This document shows, piece after piece, positions 27,722 through 35,468 of a DNA stretch of 64,000 nt (position 1 is the first letter of the stretch; each line of letters begins with the position of its first letter). Origin of the DNA: Bacteriovoracaceae bacterium UBA6153 (GTDB lineage: Bacteria; Bdellovibrionota; Bacteriovoracia; Bacteriovoracales; Bacteriovoracaceae); NCBI GenBank assembly GCA_002428265.1, contig DIUR01000003.1:1-64000 (forward strand). The letters run 5' to 3'. A model generated the notes under the pieces. That model was not told the origin of the DNA. It was given only the letters and a program-made list of their open reading frames with translations, and did not search any database. A program made the position numbers and the translations under genes.

Positions 27722-30518
27722 CGTTGTAAAAGCAGCGGTACATAATTTAAAAGATGTCTCGATTAGTATTCCTAAAAATACGCTGACGGTTATCACTGGA
27801 CCTTCTGGTTCAGGAAAGTCGTCACTTGCCTTTGATACAATTTATGTTGAAGGACAAAGGCGCTACATCGAATCTCTTTCAAGTTACGCCAGACAATTCT
27901 TAGGTCAATATCAACCACCTGAAGTTGAATCGATTACTGGATTGAGTCCGGCCATTGCTATTGACCAAAAAACTTCAAGTAAAAATCCAAGATCTACTGT
28001 TGGAACAACGACAGAAATTTATGACTATCTTCGCGTCCTTTATGCCCGTATCGGAACTCTTTATGATCCTGATACTGGAGTAGAAGTCAGAAGATACACT
28101 CCAAGCCAAATCACCAGAGAAGTTTTAAAAGTAGGAGATAAGGCCAAGCTTCAAATCCTGGCACCTATTGCTTACAACGATAAAATTAAGTTTAAAGAGC
28201 TCTCGAGCAAGTTTCAAACAATGGGCTTTACCCGTGCGAGACTTGACGGTGACATGATTCAACTCGATGACAGTATCAAAGCACCGAAAGGAAAATATCA
28301 ACTAGATATTATTGTCGATCGTATCGTCATGAAAGACGATATTGAAAAACGCTTAGCTGATTCTATTGAATACGCATTAAAGCTTGCTGGCGGAAATGTT
28401 CAAATCTTAGTTGATGATAAAAAAGTTTTAAACTTCTCTGAGCACAATAAATCTACAAATGGTGACAAGGTCTACCCTGAACTTGAACCAAGACTTTTTT
28501 CATTCAACTCACCAATAGGGGCCTGTGAGATTTGTAATGGATTAGGCGAAACTAAAATCTTCGATCTGGACCTGATGATCTTTGATGAAAGCCTCCCATT
28601 GTTTGAAGGAGCTGTTACACCTCTTTCTAAGAGAAATTCATTTTTATATAAAATGGTTGAATCTATTGCCGACGAAGAAGGTGTAGACGCGAGTGTGCCT
28701 TTTAAAAAACTTCCTAAAAAGTTCAAAGATATTCTTTTTAATGGGTCCGATAAAGTTTACAGGTATTCTTTTACTTCTGAAAACTCACACTTTGAGTTCT
28801 CTAAAGCTTTCCAGGGACTTTCTCCATGGCTTGAAAAAAAGTACCTTGAATCAGGCTCTGACAAGGTTCGTATTGAACTTGAAAAATATATGAACATTAA
28901 AACTTGTCCAAGTTGTAAAGGATTGCGCTTAAACCGCGTCGCTCTTTCAACTAAAATTGGTGACAAGAACATCATGGATCTATGTACTCTTTCAATTGCT
29001 GATTGTTTTTCTTATCTAGGAGCCATCAAACTTGATGGCGAAAAGAAAATCATTGCAGATAAACTTCTAAAAGAAATTATCTCACGCCTTCGTTTTTTAG
29101 TTGATGTAGGTTTAAACTACTTAACTCTTAATCGCGGTGCCATGACTCTTTCTGGTGGTGAATCACAAAGAATCAGACTGGCCACTCAAATTGGTTCAGC
29201 TCTCTCTGGTGTTCTTTATGTTTTAGATGAGCCAAGTATTGGTCTTCACCAAAGAGACAATGACCGCCTGATTAAAACTTTAAAAATTCTTAGAGACTTA
29301 GGTAACACTGTTCTCGTTGTCGAGCATGATGAAGATACAATGAATGCCAGCGATTATATTATCGACATGGGCCCTGGAGCCGGGATTCACGGGGGAACTA
29401 TTGTTGCTCACGGAACTCTTGAAAAGCTTCTTGGCGACAAAAAATCTTTAACGGCCAGATTCTTATCTGGTGTTGATCGAATTGGCGTTCCTTCTACGAG
29501 AAAGAAATGGACGAAGTCGCTAAAGCTTACTGGTGCTACTGAACATAATATAAAAAAGCTCGATGTGACCATTCCTCTTGGTGGTCTTGTTTGTGTGACG
29601 GGAGTTTCAGGATCGGGTAAATCGACACTGATTCATAAAATCTTAGTTCCAGCAGTTAAAACATATTTAACTAACACTCACAAAACTCTTTACTCAAAAG
29701 CAAATTACAATGCCTTAACTGGCGTTGATGAAATTAAGACAATTATTGAGTTAGATCAATCTCCCATTGGTAGAACTCCTCATTCAAACCCTGCGACATA
29801 CACGGGGCTTTTTGATGACATCAGAGAAATCTTTGCTTCTACCAATGAATCTCAAATCAGAGGTTATAAAATTGGCCGCTTTAGCTTTAACGTTAAAGGT
29901 GGTCGCTGTGAAGAATGTGAAGGAAACGGCGTAAAGAAAATTGAAATGCACTTTCTTCCTGACGTTTATATCACTTGTACTGAATGTAATGGAACTCGCT
30001 ATAATCCAGAAACACTTTCTGTTTTATACAAAGGTAAAAATATTTCTGAAGTTCTGCAAATGTCGATTGAAGAAGGCTGTGAGTTTTTTAAAAATCACAC
30101 AAAGATTTCCAGAGTTCTTGAGACTCTAAGATCAGTCGGTTTGGGTTATATGAAACTTGGTCAGCCAGCAACAACTCTGTCTGGTGGTGAAGCTCAAAGA
30201 TTAAAACTCTCACGCGAACTTTCAAAAAGAACGAAAGGGCATTGTTTATATGTCCTTGATGAACCTACAACAGGACTTCATTTTCAAGATATTAAAATTC
30301 TTCTGTCTGCACTTCAACAGTTAGTAGACCAAGGCCACACTCTTTTAGTCATTGAGCACAACCTCGATGTTATTAAAACTGCAGATCATGTTATTGATTT
30401 AGGCCCTGAAGGTGGAAGTGGCGGTGGAGAAATTGTAGCGACAGGAACACCTGAAGAAGTTGCAAAGAATCCAAAATCAATTACTGGTAAATATTTAAAG
30501 AAAGTACTTAAAGCATGA
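27702..30518 (+). CDS. uvrA: Excinuclease ABC subunit A
   Basis: A 938-residue DNA-damage recognition ATPase. It has two ABC cassettes: Walker A GPSGSGKSS (about residue 32) with LSGGESQRIRLA (about 482), and Walker A GVSGSGKST (about 633) with LSGGEAQRLKLS (about 825). The C-terminal zinc module CEECEGNG...CTECNG (about 735) is intact. In the first zinc module only the second Cys pair is present (CEICNGLG, about 273); the first pair, usually CPxCG, is replaced by HNKSTNG. I chose ATG 27702, preceded by GAGG at 9 bases; the frame opens earlier with a TTG inside pdxA. It overlaps the next gene by four bases (ATGA). Confidence 0.97.
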   Translation: MSINEINVVKAAVHNLKDVSISIPKNTLTVITGPSGSGKSSLAFDTIYVEGQRRYIESLSSYARQFLGQYQPPEVESITGLSPAIAIDQKTSSKNPRSTVGTTTEIYDYLRVLYARIGTLYDPDTGVEVRRYTPSQITREVLKVGDKAKLQILAPIAYNDKIKFKELSSKFQTMGFTRARLDGDMIQLDDSIKAPKGKYQLDIIVDRIVMKDDIEKRLADSIEYALKLAGGNVQILVDDKKVLNFSEHNKSTNGDKVYPELEPRLFSFNSPIGACEICNGLGETKIFDLDLMIFDESLPLFEGAVTPLSKRNSFLYKMVESIADEEGVDASVPFKKLPKKFKDILFNGSDKVYRYSFTSENSHFEFSKAFQGLSPWLEKKYLESGSDKVRIELEKYMNIKTCPSCKGLRLNRVALSTKIGDKNIMDLCTLSIADCFSYLGAIKLDGEKKIIADKLLKEIISRLRFLVDVGLNYLTLNRGAMTLSGGESQRIRLATQIGSALSGVLYVLDEPSIGLHQRDNDRLIKTLKILRDLGNTVLVVEHDEDTMNASDYIIDMGPGAGIHGGTIVAHGTLEKLLGDKKSLTARFLSGVDRIGVPSTRKKWTKSLKLTGATEHNIKKLDVTIPLGGLVCVTGVSGSGKSTLIHKILVPAVKTYLTNTHKTLYSKANYNALTGVDEIKTIIELDQSPIGRTPHSNPATYTGLFDDIREIFASTNESQIRGYKIGRFSFNVKGGRCEECEGNGVKKIEMHFLPDVYITCTECNGTRYNPETLSVLYKGKNISEVLQMSIEEGCEFFKNHTKISRVLETLRSVGLGYMKLGQPATTLSGGEAQRLKLSRELSKRTKGHCLYVLDEPTTGLHFQDIKILLSALQQLVDQGHTLLVIEHNLDVIKTADHVIDLGPEGGSGGGEIVATGTPEEVAKNPKSITGKYLKKVLKA

Positions 30519-31270
30519 TCACTATACTAGATTTTAATGATCCCAGGATCGCAGAGTTTATCACGGTCCGGGATCATGTTCTGAACTCAAATAATTTCAT
30601 TATCGCTGAATCCGAAAAACTTTTTTTGCAACTTAAAGCAAGTGGTAGACCCATTCATAAAGTCCTTGCCACACATGCCTTCATAGAAAGACATAATCTT
30701 ACAGGCGATAATATTTTTGCCGCTGAGAAAGCAGTCCTAGAAAAAGTTGCTGGATTTAAAATTCACTTTGAAGTGCTATGCCTAGCTGAAAAACCAAAAG
30801 ATACTCCTTTAAATGAAATGGATAATAGAATCATCCTTCTAAATGGATTGAGTTCTCCTGAAAATGTCGGTGCGATCGTAAGATCAAGTGCTGCTTTTAG
30901 AATTAATTCTATTATTGTCGATGAAGCAACCTGCTCACCATTTCTAAGAAGATGCATCCGTGTTTCGATGGGTAATATCTTTGCAATGAAAACTCATCAT
31001 GCCATCAATGTCAGACAAGACTTAAGAAGATTAAAAGATTTAGGTTACACCATTCTTTCAACTGCCAACATTCCAGGCTCAATTGACCTGGCCGAATACC
31101 AGTTCCCAGAAAAATGTGTCGTAATTATTGGAAGCGAAGGCCACGGTGTAAGTCAGGATATCTTAAACGCTTCTGATAAGATTTTAAGAATTAATATTGA
31201 TCCTCAAGTAGCTCATTTGAATGCCTCAAATGCTGCTGCCATTTTTTTATCTCATATGAGTACTATTTAA
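30515..31270 (+). CDS. TrmH/SpoU-family RNA 2'-O-methyltransferase
   Basis: A 251-residue SPOUT-class methyltransferase. The three family motifs are visible: ENVGAIVRSSAAFRINSIIVD (motif 1, about residue 107), CVVIIGSEGHGVSQDIL (motif 2, about 200) and HLNASNAAAIFLSHM (motif 3, near the C-terminus), which form the knotted SAM site. The N-terminal 95 residues resemble the substrate-binding domain of RlmB/TsnR-like enzymes. Which rRNA or tRNA it methylates cannot be told from sequence. The start overlaps the uvrA stop (ATGA), indicating coupling. Confidence 0.88.
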   Translation: MITILDFNDPRIAEFITVRDHVLNSNNFIIAESEKLFLQLKASGRPIHKVLATHAFIERHNLTGDNIFAAEKAVLEKVAGFKIHFEVLCLAEKPKDTPLNEMDNRIILLNGLSSPENVGAIVRSSAAFRINSIIVDEATCSPFLRRCIRVSMGNIFAMKTHHAINVRQDLRRLKDLGYTILSTANIPGSIDLAEYQFPEKCVVIIGSEGHGVSQDILNASDKILRINIDPQVAHLNASNAAAIFLSHMSTI

Positions 31271-31278
31271 GGAGTGTT

Positions 31279-31722
31279 ATGGAAGCCGACGTAAAATGGA
31301 ATTCGAAATTAAGCTTTACTGGATTCGTTAGGGGACATGAAACTCCCATGGACACGACTTTAGCTAACGGCAGCCTGAATAGAGGACCGAATCCTAAAGA
31401 AATGCTTTTAAACTCTGTCAGCGCTTGCGCTGGAATGGATGTCGCATCTATCCTTGAAAAGCATGGTGAAAAGCTTCTAACATTAGATATAAATGCAAAG
31501 GCCGAGATGACTAAAACCACTCCAGCTTACTTTGCATCAGTTAAGTTGATTTTCAAATTAAGCGGAGAGCTTAAAAAAGAATCAGCAATAAAGGCCTGCG
31601 AAGCTTCGATGACAAAATACTGTGGTGTAAGCTACATGCTAAGCAAAGCTTGTCCCATTACTTATGATGTTTTCCTAAATGGCGAATTAGTTTTTTCAGG
31701 TGAATCAAAGTTCACTATTTAA
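31279..31722 (+). CDS. OsmC-family peroxiredoxin-like protein
   Basis: A 147-residue OsmC/Ohr-family protein. The two redox cysteines of the family are placed as C50 (SVSACAGMDVASIL) and C115 (MTKYCGVSYML), with the usual hydrophobic helix between them. These proteins reduce organic hydroperoxides. It starts 9 bases after the methyltransferase with AGGAG before the ATG, so it probably belongs to the same unit. Assignment to OsmC versus Ohr subfamily is not attempted. Confidence 0.88.
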   Translation: MEADVKWNSKLSFTGFVRGHETPMDTTLANGSLNRGPNPKEMLLNSVSACAGMDVASILEKHGEKLLTLDINAKAEMTKTTPAYFASVKLIFKLSGELKKESAIKACEASMTKYCGVSYMLSKACPITYDVFLNGELVFSGESKFTI

Positions 31723-31737
31723 TATTTGGAGTTTTTT

Positions 31738-32226
31738 ATGAAATGGATTTTTCTACTTGCTCTAGGGTTTTCTTCTACTGTTTTTTCAGTAGAAAAAAAT
31801 AATGTATGTTATCCACAGCCAACTACTTCATGTACGAAAGTAGTATGCTCTAAACTTCCAGCCTACTTATGTGATTCAGCAGAAGAAATTAAAGTCGTAA
31901 CTGATATGTGCAGAGGCAATATCGGAGGCGAGTGTGTTGAGAGCGTAACTTCAAAACTTCCATCGTTTCAGTACGATGAGCTTATTGAAATGAATGAAAT
32001 TGCAAGGGCCTGCTCTGGTGTTCAAGGAAGTGCGTGCTTAAATTTCTTCGCCAAGAGAATTCCAAAATTCCAAATGGATGAAAGAATTGAAGTCACAACT
32101 ATACTAACTCAATGTAAAGTTTCACTTGAAGTTATCGACTGTGCGGAATTTACTTGTTCAAAACTTTCATCATTTCAATGTGATGACAAAGAAGAGTTGT
32201 TCAAAGTCTTGAATAACTGCAGATAA
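31738..32226 (+). CDS. Secreted cysteine-rich repeat protein, function unknown
   Basis: A 162-residue protein with a signal peptide (MKWIFLLALGFSSTVFS). The mature part consists of about four repeats of 33-36 residues built on the pattern SKLPxFQxDExxE...C: LPAYLCDSAEEIKVVTDMC, LPSFQYDELIEMNEIARAC, IPKFQMDERIEVTTILTQC and LSSFQCDDKEELFKVLNNC. Each repeat ends in a helix and a cysteine, and further cysteines sit between them, so several disulfides are likely in the periplasm or outside. I know no family for it. Start ATG 31738 follows GGAG; an upstream in-frame TTG is rejected. A terminator follows. Confidence 0.75.
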   Translation: MKWIFLLALGFSSTVFSVEKNNVCYPQPTTSCTKVVCSKLPAYLCDSAEEIKVVTDMCRGNIGGECVESVTSKLPSFQYDELIEMNEIARACSGVQGSACLNFFAKRIPKFQMDERIEVTTILTQCKVSLEVIDCAEFTCSKLSSFQCDDKEELFKVLNNCR

Positions 32227-32255
32227 AAAATCATCAAAAATATTCTTAAAAAATT

Positions 32256-32282
32256 AAAAGCTACTTCGGTAGCTTTTTTTTC
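32256..32282 (+). terminator. Intrinsic terminator of the uvrA-osmC-Cys-rich unit
   Basis: AAAAGCTAC (32256-32264) pairs with GTAGCTTTT (32269-32277) around a TTCG tetraloop, followed by more T residues (eight in total). A textbook rho-independent terminator 30 bases after the stop codon. Confidence 0.9.
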
Positions 32283-32285
32283 CTG

Positions 32286-32314
32286 TTGACAAAAATTTAA
32301 ACAGCCATTATTCT
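32286..32314 (+). promoter_or_regulatory. Strong sigma70-type promoter
   Basis: A perfect TTGACA (32286-32291), a 17-base spacer and TATTCT (32309-32314) lie four bases after the preceding terminator. This is one of the best promoter matches in the window and would drive the 21-codon ORF at 32355 and possibly the ORF at 32529. Confidence 0.75.
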
Positions 32315-32354
32315 GAAAAAAGTTATTACTCAAACTTACTAGGGAGGTACATTT

Positions 32355-32420
32355 ATGATTCTAATTAACAAAATGATTTGTACTGGTTCTCTAGTTGTCT
32401 CTACACTCGTCGATCTTTAG
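32355..32420 (+). CDS. 21-residue mini-ORF, possible leader peptide
   Basis: ATG to TAG, encoding MILINKMICTGSLVVSTLVDL. An AGGGAGG ribosome-binding site (32341-32347) lies eight bases before the ATG, and a strong promoter ends about 40 bases upstream, so translation is likely even though the peptide is tiny. After it, AACAAAAC (32421-32428) and GTTTTGTT (32482-32489) form an inverted repeat followed by an AT-rich tract, which would fit an attenuator before the ORF at 32529. It could equally be a small membrane-active peptide; there is no homology information. Bases 32421-32528 hold no other gene. Confidence 0.45.
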   Translation: MILINKMICTGSLVVSTLVDL

Positions 32421-32528
32421 AACAAAACCAATTCAGTACATTCATTACTTAATTTCAATCAACTAACACGTGATTTTTTTAGTTTTGTTATTTTAATTTA
32501 TTAGTTTTCTCTATTTTTGGAGTTTTTT

Positions 32529-32777
32529 ATGGAACAGATGTTTCAATGGAATCGTTTTGCTTTTTTTCTAGAATTAAAGCAGTTCACTTATCATTTCGCC
32601 AGGACAAGTACGAGTTTTGGAAGAATGCTATGGGAACTTGCTCGCCTTAGTGTTTTTGTTTTAAGGTCGCTTGGCCATCTCTTATTCGCCGGACCTTCTT
32701 TGTACAAATGGCATTCGCCAACTCACAAAGAGATGGTTTCGAGAAATGCACCTGTGCATTTTCCAAGGACCTATTAA
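32529..32777 (+). CDS. Small basic, aromatic-rich protein, function unknown
   Basis: An 82-residue ORF with GGAG nine bases before its ATG, in the same TTTGGAGTTTTTTATG context that precedes the Cys-rich gene at 31738. The middle is helical and hydrophobic with regularly spaced arginines (FGRMLWELARLSVFVLRSLG), which could be amphipathic or membrane-associated. The C-terminus is rich in H, P and R. I recognise no family. It may depend on the promoter at 32286. Alternative: a spurious ORF in a leader region, although the ribosome-binding site argues against this. Confidence 0.45.
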   Translation: MEQMFQWNRFAFFLELKQFTYHFARTSTSFGRMLWELARLSVFVLRSLGHLLFAGPSLYKWHSPTHKEMVSRNAPVHFPRTY

Positions 32778-32799
32778 GATGAAAACACTTTTAGGCAAA

Positions 32800-32829
32800 A
32801 AAGAAGGGAGCCCGAAAGCTCCCTTCTTT
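32800..32829 (-). terminator. Intrinsic terminator, mainly for the atpZ-I-B-E unit
   Basis: A perfect 12-base stem, AAAGAAGGGAGC (32800-32811) with GCTCCCTTCTTT (32818-32829), and a 6-base loop. Read on the minus strand, the stem runs directly into a T tract (seven T), so it best terminates transcription coming from atpE. It may also stop plus-strand transcription from the small ORF. Confidence 0.8.
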
Positions 32830-32901
32830 ATAGTTCTAAATTTTTTCGGAATTGCCGAACTCTTATAAAGGAGTTTTGCGTTTCCTGTTTCTAGAAGCAG
32901 T

Positions 32902-32921
32902 AAAAATGCTTGCGCATTTTT
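32902..32921 (-). terminator. Hairpin directly after atpE
   Basis: AAAAATGC (32902-32909) and GCATTTTT (32914-32921) form an 8-base stem with a 4-base loop, 8 bases past the atpE stop codon. It has T-rich flanks on both strands. It may be a first terminator or a 3'-end stabilising stem. A wider inverted repeat, AATTGCCGAA (32850-32859) with TTCGGCAATT (32921-32930), encloses it. Confidence 0.5.
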
Positions 32922-32928
32922 TCGGCAA

Positions 32929-33246
32929 TTAGATAAGGAATGTAGAGATAAGAGCGAAAATTACAAGTGATTCCATAAGTGCAAGACCAAGAATCATTGG
33001 AGTTTGGATCTTATCAGCAGCAGCTGGGTTACGAGCGATACCTTCTAGAGCAACTGAAGCAGCTTTTGATTGTGCTTGAGTTCCACCGAAAACAGCGATC
33101 CCTAGTGCGAAGAAGTAAGAGATGTACTTAATAGCTACGTCTGTAAGAGGAGCTGCACCAGTAGCGTTACCTTGAGCGAAAGCTTGAGATGCTACTAGAG
33201 AGAAGAAAAGTACGAAAGCTAGAATTACTGGAAGTTTCTTTGACAT
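32929..33246 (-). CDS. atpE: ATP synthase F0 subunit c, with N-terminal signal-like extension
   Basis: A 105-residue rotor-ring subunit. Residues 1-24 (ending SLVASQAFA) look like a cleavable signal sequence, leaving a mature protein of about 80 residues, the normal size. The polar loop is EGIARNPAA and the ion-binding carboxylate is E92 in GLALMESLVIF. S93 directly after it and Q59 in the first helix correspond to positions used for Na+ coordination in sodium-type c rings, so the coupling ion is uncertain. The first helix has fewer glycines than the usual GxGxGxG packing motif (GGTQAQSKAAS). Last gene of the atpZ-I-B-E unit. Confidence 0.93.
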   Translation of the reverse strand: MSKKLPVILAFVLFFSLVASQAFAQGNATGAAPLTDVAIKYISYFFALGIAVFGGTQAQSKAASVALEGIARNPAAADKIQTPMILGLALMESLVIFALISTFLI

Positions 33247-33285
33247 GATAATCTCCTGGTCAAAAAGTTTTATAATAAGGTTTGG

Positions 33286-34092
33286 TTAGTGGTGCGCGTG
33301 ATCCCCATGATCGTGGTGAGCAGTAGCTAAACTAACATAAACCATAGACAACATTACGAATACATAAGCTTGAATGAAAGAAACTAATGTTCCTAAAAGC
33401 ATGAATACAATTGGAACTAAAAGTGGAGCTAGTGAAGAGAATGTTCCAAGTACCATGTGGTCACCATACATGTTTCCGTATAAACGAAGACCAAGTGATA
33501 GTGGACGAATACAAGTTGAAATAATTTCGATAGGGAAGATTAAAATTGCCATGTACCAAAGTGGACCAGCAAAGTGCTTTAGGTAGTTAACTGTTCCAAG
33601 TTCTTTACATCCTTTGATGTTGAAATAAAGGAATGAGAAAACACCAAGAGCAAGAGTTGTGTTGATTGATTCTGTTGGAGGAAGAAATCCTGGAATAAAA
33701 CCGATCATGTTTGCAATGAAAATTACGATGAACATCGTAGCAACAAATCTGTAATACTTTGGAGCATCTTTTTCTCCAAGTACTGCGCGGGTTTGTGTGT
33801 AGATGAATGAACCGTAAAGCTCGATAACGTTTCTGAAAGTAATCCCTTTATCTGGAACTACAGCAGCATCGATGTTTTTAGTTTTAGCTCTGTAAAAAAA
33901 TCCAGTAAACACTAGGCCTAACAATACTATTAGTAGAGCTGGCATGTGTTCGTAGTGGTGAATCCCTGCATGGTGAAGAGTTTCTTCTAAACCAGTTGCT
34001 TTCCCTACTTGAGTTAACCAAGTAAATCCACCAGCTGCATGAGCGTTCGATGTTAATAGTGCAAGAAGTGAAACGATAGAAAATTTTCTCAT
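33286..34092 (-). CDS. atpB: ATP synthase F0 subunit a
   Basis: A 268-residue stator ion-channel subunit. The essential arginine is R203 in RPLSLGLRLYGNMYGDH. The N-terminus (MRKFSIVSLLALLTSNAHAA) reads like a Sec signal peptide, and the C-terminus ends in a His/Asp-rich tail (ATAHHDHGDHAHH). About five or six membrane helices are visible. The start overlaps the atpI stop by four bases (ATGA), and atpE follows 39 bases later. Subunit a and c genes are separated from the other atp genes by the whole origin region. Confidence 0.96.
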   Translation of the reverse strand: MRKFSIVSLLALLTSNAHAAGGFTWLTQVGKATGLEETLHHAGIHHYEHMPALLIVLLGLVFTGFFYRAKTKNIDAAVVPDKGITFRNVIELYGSFIYTQTRAVLGEKDAPKYYRFVATMFIVIFIANMIGFIPGFLPPTESINTTLALGVFSFLYFNIKGCKELGTVNYLKHFAGPLWYMAILIFPIEIISTCIRPLSLGLRLYGNMYGDHMVLGTFSSLAPLLVPIVFMLLGTLVSFIQAYVFVMLSMVYVSLATAHHDHGDHAHH

Positions 34093-34472
34093 TTATTAGA
34101 CCCTTGTTCCGCCCCAGATTTCTTCATACTGAGGTAGAGGACAACTATTTGTAATACATAAATTAGCACTGGAATTATTATCCTTTTACCCATAATTTGT
34201 ACACCTAAAACTAGAGCAACGAGGAGCACAATTACTTTTCCTATAAATAGGATGAGAAGGCCAAGCTTATCGCTCTCTTCCTTGCCAGCGGCAGCGTTAG
34301 TAATTTTCTGAACACCGATGACTAGCATCCATTGGTTTAGGCACGCTGCTAAAAACACTAACAACATAACTTTCAATTCAGACATGTCACGAGCTAAAAA
34401 ATAAACTGCACCTAGAAGAAGTGTAGATAAGAGCGCGTATTTTCGAAGACTAATTTTTTCGCTTATATGCAT
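34089..34472 (-). CDS. atpI: ATP synthase assembly protein AtpI-like
   Basis: A 127-residue protein with four predicted membrane helices, matching the size and layout of AtpI/UncI (ATP-synt_I family), which assists c-ring assembly in other bacteria. It begins MHISEKISLRKYALLSTLLLG. I chose ATG 34472; the frame extends upstream within atpZ to 34505, but that would lengthen an existing overlap (23 bases) with no better ribosome site. Identity rests on context (atpZ-atpI-atpB-atpE) as much as on sequence, which is poorly conserved in this family. Confidence 0.75.
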   Translation of the reverse strand: MHISEKISLRKYALLSTLLLGAVYFLARDMSELKVMLLVFLAACLNQWMLVIGVQKITNAAAGKEESDKLGLLILFIGKVIVLLVALVLGVQIMGKRIIIPVLIYVLQIVVLYLSMKKSGAEQGSNK

Positions 34473-34650
34473 AATAAACCATGAGGAATAAAAGGTTACC
34501 GACAACGGCCAGTAAAATTAAAAGTGCTACAAGCTTGCTTATTAGCCCGATTTCCGCCAAGTGGAAAGCCCCCCATGCAACAACAAAGATAGTAGAGGGA
34601 AGACTCAGGGCAAGGCCCATGATTTGAAGCCATTTTTTTTTGTTATTCAT
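34450..34650 (-). CDS. atpZ: AtpZ-like ATP synthase accessory membrane protein
   Basis: A 66-residue protein with two membrane helices and a basic N-terminus (MNNKKKWLQIMGLALSLP) and C-terminus (YYAYKRKN). This is the pattern of the AtpZ/AtpQ family that precedes atpI in many atp operons. Its ATG shares a base with the stop of the TPR lipoprotein gene (TAATG) and its end overlaps atpI. Function in other species is linked to assembly or Mg2+/Ca2+ handling; here it is inferred from position. Confidence 0.65.
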   Translation of the reverse strand: MNNKKKWLQIMGLALSLPSTIFVVAWGAFHLAEIGLISKLVALLILLAVVGNLLFLMVYYAYKRKN

Positions 34651-35468
34651 TATCTGCGCCTCGAAACTCTTCTTTCATAAAGGGACTTCAGTCTATTTTG
34701 TATAACATCCGGATTTGGATAATCGTTAGCAATTGAATAATAGATATCGTAGGCCATTTTCAAATTTTCTGTAGACTCATAAGCATTTGCCACCATAAAC
34801 TTCGCCTGAACGATATGTTCCTTCTTAGTTTCGCGTTTTAAATACTCCTGCCATACGAACAGTGCTTTATTAAATTCTTTTTGTTCGAAGTAAATTAATC
34901 CTACGTAATAAAAGGAACGAATAAAGTACTCATGATTGGGATCGGATTGAATCTTTGTCATTTGAGTTAAGGCCGCATTGGTGTCGTTCAAATAAAAATA
35001 AGACAATCCAATCTGTAGCTGGAAAAAATCGAAGTTCTTTAATTTTGGAGTAAATTGCGAAAGGCGAGTGTAGTTCTTAATCGCATCTTTATAATTTTTT
35101 AAATAATTGAAGTTCACATCAGCAAGTTTTTCTTCAGTCTTAATTAACCATAACGGATCTTCGGTTAAATCTTTTACTTCTGTATAGTAATAAACAGCTT
35201 TTTTATACTGCCCCAGATAGATAGAGTAGAGCTCTCCTAACTGGTAACAAATTTTTAAGCGTAAATCTTCTGAAGGATTACTTTTTAAAATATCCTCATA
35301 GAGATAAGCCGCTTTCGCATACTTTTGTTCTGTTATGTAATTTTGAGCATCGATGATTTTTCGATTAATGGGCGGAGTGAAATCACACGAAACAAAAAAG
35401 AAAGCAGCGGTAATAACCGCTGCTCCAATGAGTTTCTTAATTTTGAAATTATTCAGTTTTTGGCGCAT
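34650..35468 (-). CDS. TPR-repeat lipoprotein
   Basis: A 272-residue lipoprotein. The N-terminus has a basic start, a hydrophobic run and the lipobox FFVSC, so C28 or a neighbouring cysteine should be lipidated. The rest is TPR helices (for example KYAKAAYLYEDILKSNP, AIKNYTRLSQFTPKLKNF, EFNKALFVWQEYLK). The architecture resembles BamD/YbgF-like outer-membrane assembly proteins, but I cannot assign it further. I chose ATG 35468, which overlaps the end of gyrA by 20 bases; the frame opens earlier within gyrA. It is coupled to atpZ (TAATG), linking gyrAB and atp transcription. Confidence 0.8.
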   Translation of the reverse strand: MRQKLNNFKIKKLIGAAVITAAFFFVSCDFTPPINRKIIDAQNYITEQKYAKAAYLYEDILKSNPSEDLRLKICYQLGELYSIYLGQYKKAVYYYTEVKDLTEDPLWLIKTEEKLADVNFNYLKNYKDAIKNYTRLSQFTPKLKNFDFFQLQIGLSYFYLNDTNAALTQMTKIQSDPNHEYFIRSFYYVGLIYFEQKEFNKALFVWQEYLKRETKKEHIVQAKFMVANAYESTENLKMAYDIYYSIANDYPNPDVIQNRLKSLYERRVSRRR

